This document shows, in pieces, positions 7,554-16,751 of a stretch of DNA of 64,000 nt. The translations under genes were made by a program, and so were the position numbers. The DNA comes from Streptomyces sp. SID13031 (GTDB taxonomy: Bacteria > Actinomycetota > Actinomycetes > Propionibacteriales > Kribbellaceae), in the NCBI RefSeq assembly GCF_010548305.1, contig NZ_JAAGLV010000017.1, positions 1-64,000 of the forward strand, written 5' to 3'. Position 1 is the stretch's first letter. Every line of letters begins with the position of its first letter. The notes below the pieces were generated by a model. It saw only the letters and a list, made by a program, of their open reading frames with translations. It was not told where the DNA came from and ran no database searches.

Positions 7554-10500
7554 ATGCTCGACAACGAGCCGACCACCAACGAGGCAGCCGACACGGCCGC
7601 CACCGCCCCCACAACCAGGCGCGCTGCCAAGCAGCCCGCCGCCAAGCAGGCGCCGGCCAAGAAGGCGACCGCCCGCAAGCGCACGACCAAGAAGGCTGCT
7701 GCGGCCGTCCCGGCTGAAGCCGAGGCCGTCAGCACCCAGTCCGATGCCGAGACCGCTGACCCGGCGCCCGCGCCGGCCAAGAAGGTCACGGCCAAGCGCA
7801 CGGTCAAGAAGGCGGTCGCCAAGCGCCCCGCCAAGAAGGCCGCCGCGAGCGCCACCACCCAGGACTCGCTCCTGGACACGGGCGACGCCCCGGCCGCCGA
7901 GACCGCTGAGCAGCCTGCTCCGGCGCGTACGGCGAAGAAGACCACCACCCGCAAGCGCACCACGAAGAAGGCCGCCGCTGCCCCGCAGCCCGACCTCCTC
8001 TCCGCGGACACTCCGCTGACCGACGGCCCAGTAGCCGCCGCCGAGCTCCCCGAAGAGCAGCTGACCGAGGAAGAGCTGGCCGCCGCCGAGGCAGCAGCGG
8101 CCGAGATCGCCGCCGCGGAAGCAGCAGCGCTCCTAGCAGCCACCGAGGCTCCGGCTCGTAGGTCGCGCCGCCGCGCTCCGGCAGCCGCTGCCGTGCTGTT
8201 CCAGGCTCCGACTGAGGTGCCCGCAAAGGCCGCAGCAACCAGCGCGGTCGAGGCCACGCCGGAAGCCACGCCCGACGAGGCGCCCGCCGGCCGTCGTACC
8301 CGCCGTCGTTCCACGGCCGCCGAGCGTGCAGCCGAGGCCGCCGCAACCGCCGAGGTAGTCGAGGTCGAGGCGCAGGAGACCACCGAGGTTGCCGACGAGC
8401 AGCCCAGCACGACCCGTCGTCGCCGCAGCCGGCGCACGCGGGACGCCGAAGAGGTCGCCGCGGACCGCGCCGAGCCCGTGCTCGACCAGGCGCGTGACAC
8501 CGAGGCCGATGACGACACCGACGAGAACGATGCCGAAGCCGACGAGAACGACGGCGAGGAAGGCGAAGCGACCCGTCGTCGCCGTCGCCGCCGTGGTGGC
8601 CGTCGCCGCCGCAAGGCCGGTGAAACCGACTCCGACGACAACGCCGACGAGGTCGACGAGTCCGACGAGGACCAGCAAGACGATGACTCCGAGGACGGCG
8701 ACCAGAACGCCGAGTCCGACGACGAGGCAGAAGGCTCCGGTACTTCGTCGCGCCGCCGCCGTCGCCGTCGTCGCCGCAAGGGCGAGGATGCCGGGATAGC
8801 CGCCGACGACCCGGACGAGACGGTCGTCCGCGTTCGCGAGCCGCGCAGCAAGACCGTGAACAACGAGATCACCGCGGTCGAGGGCTCGACCCGCCTGGAG
8901 GCGAAGAAGCAGCGCCGCCGCGAGGGCCGCGCCGCCGGTCGCCGCCGCGCGCCGATCGTCACCGAGGCCGAGTTCCTGGCCCGGCGCGAGTCGGTCGAGC
9001 GGACGATGGTGATCCGGGTCCGTGGTGACCTCACCCAGATCGCGGTCTCCGAGGACAACGTCCTGGTCGAGCACTACGTCGCCCAGGAGGAGCAGGTCTC
9101 GCTGATCGGCAACGTGTACCTGGGCCGCGTCCAGAACGTGCTGCCCAGCATGGAGGCCGCGTTCATCGACATCGGCAAGGGCCGCAACGCGGTCCTGTAC
9201 GCCGGTGAGGTGGACTGGGCGACCCTCGGTGGCGCCAACGGCCCGCGCAAGATCGAGTCGGTGCTCAAGTCCGGTCAGGCGGTCCTGGTCCAGGTGACCA
9301 AGGACCCGATCGGCCACAAGGGCGCCCGGCTCACCAACCAGATCAGCCTGCCCGGCCGTTACGTCGTGTACGTACCGCGCGGCGGCAACGGCGGGATCAG
9401 CCGCAAGCTGCCCGACACCGAGCGCAACCGGCTCAAGGGCATCCTCAAGGACATCGTCCCGGACGAGGCCGGCGTGATCGTGCGCACCGCGGCCGAGGGT
9501 GCGACCGAGGAGGAGCTGACCTCGGATGTCAGCCGCCTGCAGTCGTACTGGACCGAGATCGACAAGCTGTCGAAGGGTGGCCAGGCGCCCGCGCTGCTGC
9601 ACGGCGAGCCCGACCTGCTCATCCGGGTCGTCCGCGACCTGTTCACCGAGGACTTCTCCAAGCTCGTCATCTCTGGTGACGAGGCCTACGACCAGGTCAA
9701 GGAGTACGTCGCGTACGTCGCTCCGCACCTGGCCGACCGGGTGGAGAAGTGGGACGACGGCAGCTCCGGCGACGTCTTCTCGAACTACCGGATCGACGAG
9801 CAGATCAAGAAGGCGCTGGACCGCAAGGTCTGGCTGCCGTCGGGTGGTTCGCTGATCATCGACCGGACCGAGGCGATGACGGTCGTCGACGTCAACACCG
9901 GGAAGTTCACCGGCTCCGGGGGAAACCTCGAGGAGACGGTCACCAAGAACAACCTGGAAGCGGCCGAGGAGATCGTTCGCCAGCTCAGGCTGCGCGATAT
10001 CGGCGGCATCATCGTGATCGACTTCATCGACATGGTGCTGGAGCTCAACCGCGACCTCGTACTGCGCCGGCTGGTGGAGTGCCTGGGCCGCGACCGGACC
10101 AAGCACCAGGTCGCCGAGGTGACGTCGCTCGGGCTGGTCCAGATGACGCGCAAGCGGATCGGGACGGGCCTGCTGGAGGCGTTCAGCGAGAACTGCGACC
10201 ACTGCGGTGGCCGTGGGCTGATCCTGCACGACGAGCCGAAGGAGTCCCGCCGCCGGCAGGACGACGGCCGCGGTCGTGGCCAGCAGCAACAACAGCACTC
10301 GCACGACCAGAAGCCCGAAGGCGAAGCCGCCAAGAAGACGAGCCGGAGCCGCAACCGCGGCAAGGGCCGTCGCGACGGTGGCGAGGAAGAGTCGACCCAC
10401 AACGGCGACGCAGCCCAGCGCCTGGCCCAGATCGCTGCCGCGTCGAACGGCGAGCCGGCTGCTCCGCACGCCGAAACGCCGGCTACTTCGTACGCCGGCT

Positions 10501-10982
10501 CAACTGCGGAGGGGTCGGCAGCGACTCACTCCCAGGGTGGGGCCGACGACGCTCACGCCGCGAGCGGTCAGCCGCAGGCTGACGCTCACGCCGCGTCCGA
10601 CGCGCAGGCCGAGCAGGTCTCGGCGGGCGAGGCTGCCGCTGAGGGCGACAAGCCCGAGGGGACGAGCCGTAGGCGCTCCCGTGGGCGGCGCTCGCAGGGC
10701 GGCCGGTCGCAGGGCGATCAGCAGGCTGAGCAGGCCGGTGGCGACCAGCCCCAGGCCGCGCAGGACGACCACTCGCAGGGCGATCAGGCCCACGGCGACC
10801 AGTCGGAGGGCGACGACGGTGAGAAGGCTCAGCAGAACGGTTCTGGGCGTAATGGGACCCCTCGCCGGCGGCGGAGCAGCCGTGGGCGGGGTAAGGCCGC
10901 GGACAGCGGTGACAGTGATTCAGGTAACAACGGATCCGACACCGGAGTGAGCACTCCGGAGCTGGCGTCCACCCCAGTTTGA
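7554..10982 (+). CDS. rne: Ribonuclease E/G family protein with long disordered flanks
   Basis: Endoribonuclease of rRNA processing and mRNA decay, 1142 aa, start ATG after GAGGAGA. Residues 1-150 are Ala/Lys/Pro-rich with histone-H1-like KKA repeats. About 270-430 alternates acidic blocks with poly-Arg runs. The catalytic core follows: S1 domain from about 482 (ERTMVIRVRGD), 5'-sensor, DNase I-like site with VVDVNTGKF (Asp near 780) and GGIIVIDFIDM (Asp near 823), and zinc-link CDHCGGRG near 882. The C-terminal 250 residues are Gln/Gly/Ser/Asp-rich. Actinobacterial RNase E has its disordered scaffolds on both sides of the core, as here. A strong terminator follows. Confidence 0.95.
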   Translation: MLDNEPTTNEAADTAATAPTTRRAAKQPAAKQAPAKKATARKRTTKKAAAAVPAEAEAVSTQSDAETADPAPAPAKKVTAKRTVKKAVAKRPAKKAAASATTQDSLLDTGDAPAAETAEQPAPARTAKKTTTRKRTTKKAAAAPQPDLLSADTPLTDGPVAAAELPEEQLTEEELAAAEAAAAEIAAAEAAALLAATEAPARRSRRRAPAAAAVLFQAPTEVPAKAAATSAVEATPEATPDEAPAGRRTRRRSTAAERAAEAAATAEVVEVEAQETTEVADEQPSTTRRRRSRRTRDAEEVAADRAEPVLDQARDTEADDDTDENDAEADENDGEEGEATRRRRRRRGGRRRRKAGETDSDDNADEVDESDEDQQDDDSEDGDQNAESDDEAEGSGTSSRRRRRRRRRKGEDAGIAADDPDETVVRVREPRSKTVNNEITAVEGSTRLEAKKQRRREGRAAGRRRAPIVTEAEFLARRESVERTMVIRVRGDLTQIAVSEDNVLVEHYVAQEEQVSLIGNVYLGRVQNVLPSMEAAFIDIGKGRNAVLYAGEVDWATLGGANGPRKIESVLKSGQAVLVQVTKDPIGHKGARLTNQISLPGRYVVYVPRGGNGGISRKLPDTERNRLKGILKDIVPDEAGVIVRTAAEGATEEELTSDVSRLQSYWTEIDKLSKGGQAPALLHGEPDLLIRVVRDLFTEDFSKLVISGDEAYDQVKEYVAYVAPHLADRVEKWDDGSSGDVFSNYRIDEQIKKALDRKVWLPSGGSLIIDRTEAMTVVDVNTGKFTGSGGNLEETVTKNNLEAAEEIVRQLRLRDIGGIIVIDFIDMVLELNRDLVLRRLVECLGRDRTKHQVAEVTSLGLVQMTRKRIGTGLLEAFSENCDHCGGRGLILHDEPKESRRRQDDGRGRGQQQQQHSHDQKPEGEAAKKTSRSRNRGKGRRDGGEEESTHNGDAAQRLAQIAAASNGEPAAPHAETPATSYAGSTAEGSAATHSQGGADDAHAASGQPQADAHAASDAQAEQVSAGEAAAEGDKPEGTSRRRSRGRRSQGGRSQGDQQAEQAGGDQPQAAQDDHSQGDQAHGDQSEGDDGEKAQQNGSGRNGTPRRRRSSRGRGKAADSGDSDSGNNGSDTGVSTPELASTPV

Positions 10983-10989
10983 CCCACTC

Positions 10990-11046
10990 ATGACGCGCGC
11001 CGTATTCTTGTCTTTCGGCGCGCGTCATGCGTGCCTCCTTTTTTGT
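10990..11046 (+). terminator. Rho-independent terminator after rne
   Basis: ATGACGCGCGCCG (10990-11002) pairs perfectly with CGGCGCGCGTCAT (11016-11028) around a 13-nt loop, and a T-rich tract (CCTTTTTT) lies at 11035-11042. It separates rne from rplU, so the ribosomal genes need their own promoter in 11047-11129. That leader also contains two overlapping, mutually exclusive small hairpins (GGCCGC/GCGGCC and GGCCTG/CAGGCC at about 11059-11091). Confidence 0.85.
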
Positions 11047-11129
11047 GGCACGAGCGTGGGCCGCAGAAATTTGGCGGCCTGTGCAGGCCCCTTGTTAAGA
11101 CTTCCGAACAATAGAGAGTGAGATCCACG

Positions 11130-11474
11130 GTGTACGCGATCGTGCGCAGTGGCGGCACCCAGCAGAAGGTCGCCGTCGGCGATGTCATCGAGATCGACAG
11201 CCTGACGGACCAGGTCGGCGACAGCGTTTCGCTGACCGCAGTCCTCGTCGTCGATGGCGACACCGTGACGACCGATGCCGCCGCTTTGTCCAAGGTGGCC
11301 GTCTCGGCTGAGGTCCTCGGCCGTACCAAGGGCCCGAAGATCCACATCCTCAAGTACAAGAACAAGACCGGTTACCGCAAGCGCCAGGGGCACCGCCAGC
11401 ACTACACCCAGGTCAAGGTCACCGCGATCGACGCCAAGAAACTGTCTTCTTCCGGCGAGAAGAAGGGGAGCTGA
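11130..11474 (+). CDS. rplU: 50S ribosomal protein L21
   Basis: Large-subunit protein L21, 114 aa. The family N-terminus YAIVRSGGTQQKV follows directly on the GTG at 11130; another in-frame GTG four codons upstream would add a non-conserved stretch. The RNA-binding C-terminal part contains KYKNKTGYRKRQGHRQHYT. The gene is immediately followed by rpmA, the universal pairing, and both stand between rne and obgE as in most actinobacteria. Confidence 0.97.
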   Translation: MYAIVRSGGTQQKVAVGDVIEIDSLTDQVGDSVSLTAVLVVDGDTVTTDAAALSKVAVSAEVLGRTKGPKIHILKYKNKTGYRKRQGHRQHYTQVKVTAIDAKKLSSSGEKKGS

Positions 11475-11481
11475 TTCAAAA

Positions 11482-11742
11482 ATGGCACACAAAAAGGGAG
11501 CAGCGTCGACCCGTAACGGTCGCGACTCCAACGCGCAGCGGCTCGGCGTGAAGCGCTTCGGCGGCCAGCTGGTCAACGCCGGCGAGATCATCGTTCGCCA
11601 GCGCGGCACCCACTTCCACCCGGGCACCCTGGTCGGCCGTGGTGGCGACGACACGCTCTTCGCGCTCGCCGAGGGCAAGGTCGAGTTCGGCGTCCGTCGC
11701 GGACGTCGCGTCGTCAACATCGTCCCGGCCCCGGCGGAGTAA
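11482..11742 (+). CDS. rpmA: 50S ribosomal protein L27
   Basis: Large-subunit protein L27, 86 aa, located at the peptidyl-transferase centre. It starts MAHKKGAASTRNGRDS with no N-terminal cleavable extension of the Firmicutes type; the N-terminal tail reaching the P site is therefore encoded directly. The start is seven nt after the rplU stop, with AGAAGGGGAG upstream overlapping the rplU end. Confidence 0.97.
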   Translation: MAHKKGAASTRNGRDSNAQRLGVKRFGGQLVNAGEIIVRQRGTHFHPGTLVGRGGDDTLFALAEGKVEFGVRRGRRVVNIVPAPAE

Positions 11743-11774
11743 CACCGCCACCCGGTTCGAGTCACAAGCCTTTT

Positions 11775-11813
11775 CGAAGGGCGGGTCCGCGGAATAGCGC
11801 GGCCCGCCCTTCG
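11775..11813 (+). terminator. Terminator hairpin after rpmA
   Basis: CGAAGGGCGGG and CCCGCCCTTCG bracket CCGCG/CGCGG around a short AT loop, giving a long G/C stem with one bulge. There is no T-run on the + side. It sits directly behind rplU-rpmA and 100 bp before obgE. Confidence 0.75.
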
Positions 11814-11916
11814 GCTATGTACAGAGAGCTTTGCGCAGCCAGCTGCGTACGGAGCCTGTCCAGAGGCCGTTCCACAGCAGAAGTAAGTTCTCCCAGCAGG
11901 AAGTAGAGATACACCG

Positions 11917-13551
11917 ATGGCGATCCCCAGCTTTGTCGACCGGGTCACGGTGCACGTCACCGGCGGCAACGGCGGAAACGGCTGCGCCTCGGTGCACAGC
12001 GAGAAGTTCAAGCCACTCGGTGGCCCCGACGGCGGCAACGGCGGTGACGGCGGCAGCATCATCCTGCGCGTCGACCTCGACCAGACCACGCTCGTCGACT
12101 ACCACCGCTCCTCGCACCGCTCCGCCACGAGCGGTATGCAGGGCAAGGGCGATCACCAGGCCGGCAGCAGGGGCGGCGACATCATCCTGCCCGTCCCGGA
12201 CGGCACAGTGATCAGTACTCCGGAAGGCGAAGTGCTGGCCGACCTGATCGGCGCCGGCTCCGAGTACATCGCGGCCGCCGGCGGCAAGGGCGGTCTCGGT
12301 AACGCCGCCCTGGCCAGCTCCAGCCGTAAGGCTCCCGGCTTCGCCCTGCTCGGCGAAGACGGTGAAGAGCGCACGATCGTGCTCGAGCTCAAGGTCGTCG
12401 CGGATATCGGCCTGGTCGGCTTCCCGAGCGCGGGCAAGTCCTCGCTGATCGCCTCGATCAGCCGGGCCCGCCCGAAGATCGCGGACTACCCCTTCACCAC
12501 CTTGATCCCCAACCTGGGTGTCGTCGTCGCCGGTGAGCACATCTTCACCGTGGCCGATGTGCCGGGCCTGATCGAGGGTGCGAGCGAGGGACGCGGTCTC
12601 GGCCACGACTTCCTGCGCCACGTCGAGCGCTGCGCCGCGCTGGTGCACGTGATCGACTGCGCGACGTACGAGCCCGGGCGGGACCCGCTGAGCGACCTCG
12701 ACACGATTGAGGCGGAGCTCAAGGCCCACGGCGGCCTGGAGGACCGGCCACGGCTGATCGCCCTGAACAAGATCGACGTGCCTGATGCCAAGGAGATCGC
12801 CGAGATGGTCACGGCGGAGCTCGAAGCGCGCGGCCTGAAGGTGTTCTCGATCTCGACGGCGAGCCACGAAGGCCTGGACGGGCTGAAGTTCGCGATGGCC
12901 GAGATCGTCGCCAAGCGTCGCGCCGAGGAGGAGAAGCCGGACACCACCCGGATCATCATCCGGCCACGCGCGACCGGTGGCCAGGAGTTCAAGGTCAAGA
13001 AGACCCCCGAGGGCGGCTGGCTGGTCCAGGGCGACAAGCCCGAGCGCTGGGTCCGGCAGACCGACTTCACCAACGCCGAGGCGACCGGCTATCTGGCAGA
13101 CCGGCTGAACCGGCTCGGGGTCGAGCGCGAATTGCTCGAGCTGGGCGCGGTGGCGGGCGACGAGGTGACGATCGGCGACGGCCCGAACGCGGTCGTCTTC
13201 GACTTCGCTCCCGAGGTCCAGGCCGGTGCGGAGCTGCTGTCTCGCCGTGGCGAGGACCAGCGGCTGGACGAGGACCGTCCGGCGGCGCAGCGCCGCAAGG
13301 ACAAGGACTACCAGTACCACGCACTGCGGGAGGGCGAGGTCGAGCGCCCGGCCGACCTCTCGGAGTACGGCAAGGGCTGGGTCGAGGACGAGGTCGACCT
13401 GACCCCGGCGGAGGCGAAGGCGGCTCAGAAGGCGGCCGAGAGGCTGGCGCGCAAACAAGCCCGCGAGCAGGCCGCCGCCGACGAACTGGAGTCCGAGCGC
13501 CTGTACGCACTCGGCGAGGTCATCGACATCGATGCCGAGAGCAACAACTAA
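11917..13551 (+). CDS. obgE: GTPase ObgE/CgtA
   Basis: Essential ribosome-assembly and stress GTPase, 544 aa. The Gly-rich Obg fold (1-158) shows GGNGGNG and GGPDGGNGGDGGS. The G domain has G1 GFPSAGKSS, the switch region with DVPGLIEGAS, NKID (G4) and a C-terminal OCT domain (about 340-430, KKTPEGGWLVQGDKPERW). A charged tail of about 90 residues rich in Glu/Lys/Ala extends beyond OCT. The ATG at 11917 has CAGGAAGTAGAG upstream. Its place after rpmA is the conserved order. Confidence 0.96.
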   Translation: MAIPSFVDRVTVHVTGGNGGNGCASVHSEKFKPLGGPDGGNGGDGGSIILRVDLDQTTLVDYHRSSHRSATSGMQGKGDHQAGSRGGDIILPVPDGTVISTPEGEVLADLIGAGSEYIAAAGGKGGLGNAALASSSRKAPGFALLGEDGEERTIVLELKVVADIGLVGFPSAGKSSLIASISRARPKIADYPFTTLIPNLGVVVAGEHIFTVADVPGLIEGASEGRGLGHDFLRHVERCAALVHVIDCATYEPGRDPLSDLDTIEAELKAHGGLEDRPRLIALNKIDVPDAKEIAEMVTAELEARGLKVFSISTASHEGLDGLKFAMAEIVAKRRAEEEKPDTTRIIIRPRATGGQEFKVKKTPEGGWLVQGDKPERWVRQTDFTNAEATGYLADRLNRLGVERELLELGAVAGDEVTIGDGPNAVVFDFAPEVQAGAELLSRRGEDQRLDEDRPAAQRRKDKDYQYHALREGEVERPADLSEYGKGWVEDEVDLTPAEAKAAQKAAERLARKQAREQAAADELESERLYALGEVIDIDAESNN

Positions 13552-13564
13552 CACACACCTGACC

Positions 13565-13590
13565 GGAGGCCGCCGACGACGCCGGCCTCC
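13565..13590 (+). terminator. Possible hairpin between obgE and proB
   Basis: GGAGGCCG (13565-13572) pairs with CGGCCTCC (13583-13590). There is no T-run, so it may be only a processing or pausing structure within an obgE-proB transcript. Confidence 0.45.
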
Positions 13591-13618
13591 TCTCAGCTCC
13601 CACTAGTCAGGAACACTG

Positions 13619-14740
13619 ATGCGGGACATGAAACAACGGGTTGAGGTCGTCAAGGCCGGGCGGATCGTCGTGAAGGTCGGTTCGTCGTCGCTCACCCAGC
13701 GCGGCCGGATCGATCTCGACCGGCTGCGGCTGCTCGTCGACGCGATCGCCGCGCGGTGCGTCGAAGGTACCGAGGTCGTGCTCGTCTCCTCCGGGGCGAT
13801 CGCGGCCGGCCTCGCGCCGATGGGCCTGCGGTCGCGACCGCGTGACCTCGCGACCCAGCAAGCGGCCGCTTCGGTCGGCCAGGGCCTGCTGATGGCCCGC
13901 TACAGCGACGCCTTCGCCGCCCACGGACTCCGCGTCGGCCAGGTGTTGCTGACCGTCGACGACGTCACCCGCCGAAGCCACTACCGCAACGCCTACCGCA
14001 CCTTCGCCCGCCTGCTCGAGCTCGGTGTCGTCCCGATCGTCAACGAGAACGACACCGTCGCAACGACCGAGATCCGCTTCGGCGACAACGACCGGCTGGC
14101 CGCGCTGACCAGCCACCTCGTCCACACCGACCTGCTCGTGTTGCTCTCCGACGTGGACGGCCTGTACGACGGCGACCCACGCAAACCTGGTACGACGATG
14201 ATCACCGACGTCCACGGACCCGCTGACCTCAAGCCGCTCCAGATCGGCCGCACCGGCAGCTCCGGCGTCGGCACGGGCGGTATGCAGACCAAGGTCGAAG
14301 CCGCCGCAATCGCCACCGAGGCAGGGATCCCGGTCGTACTGACGTCCGCCGCCCGCGTCGGCGAAGCCCTCCGCGGCGACCCGGTCGGCACCCTCTTCCA
14401 CCCGACCGGCCGCCGCCGCAAAACCCGCCTACTCTGGCTCGCCCACGCGACCTTGGGGCAAGGGCGCCTCCTGCTCGACGAAGGCGCCGTCCGAGCCGTC
14501 ACAGAACGCCGCAGCTCCCTGCTCCCAGCCGGCATCACCGCCGTCGAGGGCACCTTCTCGGCCGGCGACCCGGTCGACCTCATCTCACCCGCAGGCGCAG
14601 TAATCGCCCGCGGCCTGGTCAACTACGACTCCACAGAACTCCCCGACCTCCTAGGCCGCTCCACCCGAGACCTAGCCCGCGAACTCGGCCCAACCTACGA
14701 GCGCGAAGTCGTGCACCGGGATGACCTGGTGCTTCTCTGA
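13619..14740 (+). CDS. proB: Glutamate 5-kinase
   Basis: First step of proline biosynthesis, phosphorylating glutamate; 373 aa. The amino-acid-kinase domain opens RIVVKVGSSSLT, with VSSGAIAAG and NENDTVAT further on. A PUA domain makes up the C-terminal third. AGGAA stands 6 nt before the first ATG; an alternative ATG three codons later gives MKQRVE. The partner proA is not adjacent but lies at 24948, about 10 kb downstream on the same strand, with a transport and catabolic region in between. Confidence 0.95.
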   Translation: MRDMKQRVEVVKAGRIVVKVGSSSLTQRGRIDLDRLRLLVDAIAARCVEGTEVVLVSSGAIAAGLAPMGLRSRPRDLATQQAAASVGQGLLMARYSDAFAAHGLRVGQVLLTVDDVTRRSHYRNAYRTFARLLELGVVPIVNENDTVATTEIRFGDNDRLAALTSHLVHTDLLVLLSDVDGLYDGDPRKPGTTMITDVHGPADLKPLQIGRTGSSGVGTGGMQTKVEAAAIATEAGIPVVLTSAARVGEALRGDPVGTLFHPTGRRRKTRLLWLAHATLGQGRLLLDEGAVRAVTERRSSLLPAGITAVEGTFSAGDPVDLISPAGAVIARGLVNYDSTELPDLLGRSTRDLARELGPTYEREVVHRDDLVLL

Positions 14741-14743
14741 CCT

Positions 14744-14855
14744 GTCTCGTACATACCGACAGGAAGTAGTCGGCCGTGTGGCCGGTCGCCACGCTCATCG
14801 AGGCGGCGGCCGGCCGCGGTATCGGCACTACATCCTGTCGGTATGTACGGGAGAC
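14744..14855. repeat. Dispersed inverted-repeat element, copy 1
   Basis: Arms with the shared core ACATACCGACAGGA (left 14744-14770, right 14827-14855) flank a G/C-rich middle containing CGCCACGCTCA and further short stems. A related element is at 20735-20834. It fills the gap between the convergent proB and usp genes and encodes the last codons of usp (HTDRM). Its place suggests a bidirectional terminator or a REP-like element. Confidence 0.8.
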
Positions 14856-15238
14856 TTCACTGCCAGCACTGGGCATTCGGCTTCCAGGAGGATGGTTTGG
14901 GCCTGGCTGCCGAGGATGAGTTTGCCGACCGGGGTGCGGCGGCGGAGGCCGATCACGATGAGTTCGGCGTTCAGCTCGTCGGCCAGCCGGAGGATCTGAT
15001 CGGCTGCATCTTTGCTCGCCACCAGTTGGGTCAGCTCGTGCTCGACGCCCGACTCCGCGAGCCGCTGTTCGACCGACTGCCACTCGGCATCGGACGCGAA
15101 TCGCTTGTCCACCAGGGATTCGCCGCGGGACGAGTTCACCACCACGAGCCGTTGCCCGCGCAGCTTTGCCTCGTCGATGGCGCTGTCCAGTGCCGCGACG
15201 CCTTCGGGGGTCGGCACGTAGCCGACTACGATCGCCAT
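14828..15238 (-). CDS. Universal stress protein (UspA family)
   Basis: A 136-aa single Usp domain, N-terminus MAIVVGYVPTPEGVAALDSA. The ATP-binding signature (G-2x-G-9x-G-S) is visible as GKLILGSQAQ within a RRRTPVGKLILGSQ context near residue 104, so ATP binding is likely. It begins 1 nt after the tctA stop on the same strand and is probably the last gene of the tctCBA operon. The C-terminal tail PVHTDRM is encoded by the arm of the inverted-repeat element. Confidence 0.92.
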   Translation of the reverse strand: MAIVVGYVPTPEGVAALDSAIDEAKLRGQRLVVVNSSRGESLVDKRFASDAEWQSVEQRLAESGVEHELTQLVASKDAADQILRLADELNAELIVIGLRRRTPVGKLILGSQAQTILLEAECPVLAVKSPVHTDRM

Positions 15239-15239
15239 C

Positions 15240-16751
15240 TCAGTCTCCTACCTTGGCCAGTTCGGCGGGCTCGCGCTTGCGGAGTCGCGCGACAAGCGGC
15301 GGCACCACGAGTACGAGCAGGATCACGAAGTACACGATCTTCGAGAACCACGTGTTGGTGAGTCCGCTGACATGCCCGTCGCTGATCTGCAGCGCCCGGC
15401 GCAACTGCTCCTCGGCGGTCGGCCCGAGGATGATGCCGATGATCGCGGGTACTACGGGCAGCCCGAACCGCCGCATCCCGAACCCGAGCGCGCCCAGGAT
15501 GAGCAGCAGCCACAGGTCGAAGGTCGACAGGTTGGCCGCGTAGGCCCCGATGCTGGCGAAGAACAGGATCCCGGCGTACAGGTACGGCCTCGGGATCCGC
15601 AGCAACTTGGCCCACATGGGTGCCAGTGGCAGGTTCAGCAGGAGCAGGATCACGTTGCCGATGAACAGGCTGGCGACGAGACCCCAGACCAGCTCGGGTT
15701 GCGTCTGTAGCAGCCGCGGCCCCGGCTGGATGCCGTACCCCTGGAAGGCGCCGAGCATCACCGCGGCGGTCGCGGTGGTCGGGATCCCCAGCGTGAGCAG
15801 GGGAACCAGACCACCCGCGGCCGACGCGTTGTTCGTCGCCTCAGGACCGGCGACGCCCTCGATCGCACCGTGACCGAACTCTTCAGGGTGCTTGCTCAGC
15901 TTCTTCTCGGTGACGTAGGACAGGAAGGTCGGGATCTCGGCGCCACCGGCCGGGATCGCGCCGAACGGGAAGCCGATCACCGTCCCGCGCAGCCACGGTT
16001 TCCACGACCGGCGCCAGTCCTCCCGGCTCATCCGGGCGGCGCCGACGGTGATGATCTCGGCCGGCGTACGGCGCAGGTGGGCCGCGATCCACAACGCCTC
16101 GCCGACCGCGAACAGGCCAACCGCGACCACCACGACATCGATGCCGTCGGCAAGCTCCGGCAGGCCGAGGGTGAGCCGTTGCTGGCCGGACGTCGGGTCG
16201 ATCCCGATGGTGCCGACGAGCAGGCCGATCGCGAGCGCCGCCAGGCCACGGATCTTCGACGAGCCGAGCACGGTGGTGACCGCGATGAAGGCGAGCACCA
16301 TCACGGCGAAGTAGTCCGGAGCGCCCATCTTGATCGCCAGCTTGACGATCCCCGGCGCGACCAGCGCCAGTGCGAGCGTACCGATGGTGCCGGCGATGAA
16401 CGACCCGATCGCAGCGGTGGCCAGAGCGGCAGCCGCTCTGCCCTTGCGGGCCATCTTGTTGCCTTCGATCGCCGTCACCACCGACGCGCTCTCACCCGGG
16501 GTGTTGAGCAGGATCGAGGTGGTCGAGCCGCCGTACATGCCGCCGTAGTAGATCCCGGCGAACATGATGAACGCCTGGGTCGGTTCGAGCGTGTAGGTGA
16601 GGGGGAGGAGCAGCGCGATCGTCATCGCCGGGCCGATCCCGGGCAGTACGCCGATCGCAGTGCCGAGCAGGACGCCGACGAAGGCGTAGAGCAGGTTGGT
16701 CGGATGGGCCGCGGTGGCGAAACCGTTCAGCAGTTCGGTGAGCGAGTCCAT
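15240..16751 (-). CDS. tctA: Tripartite tricarboxylate transporter, large permease TctA
   Basis: A 503-aa, highly hydrophobic permease with about 11-12 membrane spans, the large subunit of a TTT-family secondary uptake system. Family signatures include GVLPGIGPAMTIALLLP near the N-terminus and GGMYGGSTTSILLNTPGE. Its ATG overlaps the tctB stop (ATGA). The substrate (citrate, other tricarboxylates or aromatic acids) is set by the binding protein and cannot be read from sequence. Confidence 0.95.
   Translation of the reverse strand: MDSLTELLNGFATAAHPTNLLYAFVGVLLGTAIGVLPGIGPAMTIALLLPLTYTLEPTQAFIMFAGIYYGGMYGGSTTSILLNTPGESASVVTAIEGNKMARKGRAAAALATAAIGSFIAGTIGTLALALVAPGIVKLAIKMGAPDYFAVMVLAFIAVTTVLGSSKIRGLAALAIGLLVGTIGIDPTSGQQRLTLGLPELADGIDVVVVAVGLFAVGEALWIAAHLRRTPAEIITVGAARMSREDWRRSWKPWLRGTVIGFPFGAIPAGGAEIPTFLSYVTEKKLSKHPEEFGHGAIEGVAGPEATNNASAAGGLVPLLTLGIPTTATAAVMLGAFQGYGIQPGPRLLQTQPELVWGLVASLFIGNVILLLLNLPLAPMWAKLLRIPRPYLYAGILFFASIGAYAANLSTFDLWLLLILGALGFGMRRFGLPVVPAIIGIILGPTAEEQLRRALQISDGHVSGLTNTWFSKIVYFVILLVLVVPPLVARLRKREPAELAKVGD

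Noticed and set aside
8133..10469. A 778-codon open frame opposite RNase E/G
   Set aside because: It mirrors the low-complexity and biased codons of rne. The product has no recognisable domain.
11815..13554. A 579-codon frame opposite obgE
   Set aside because: Antisense shadow of a highly conserved GTPase gene with no independent support.
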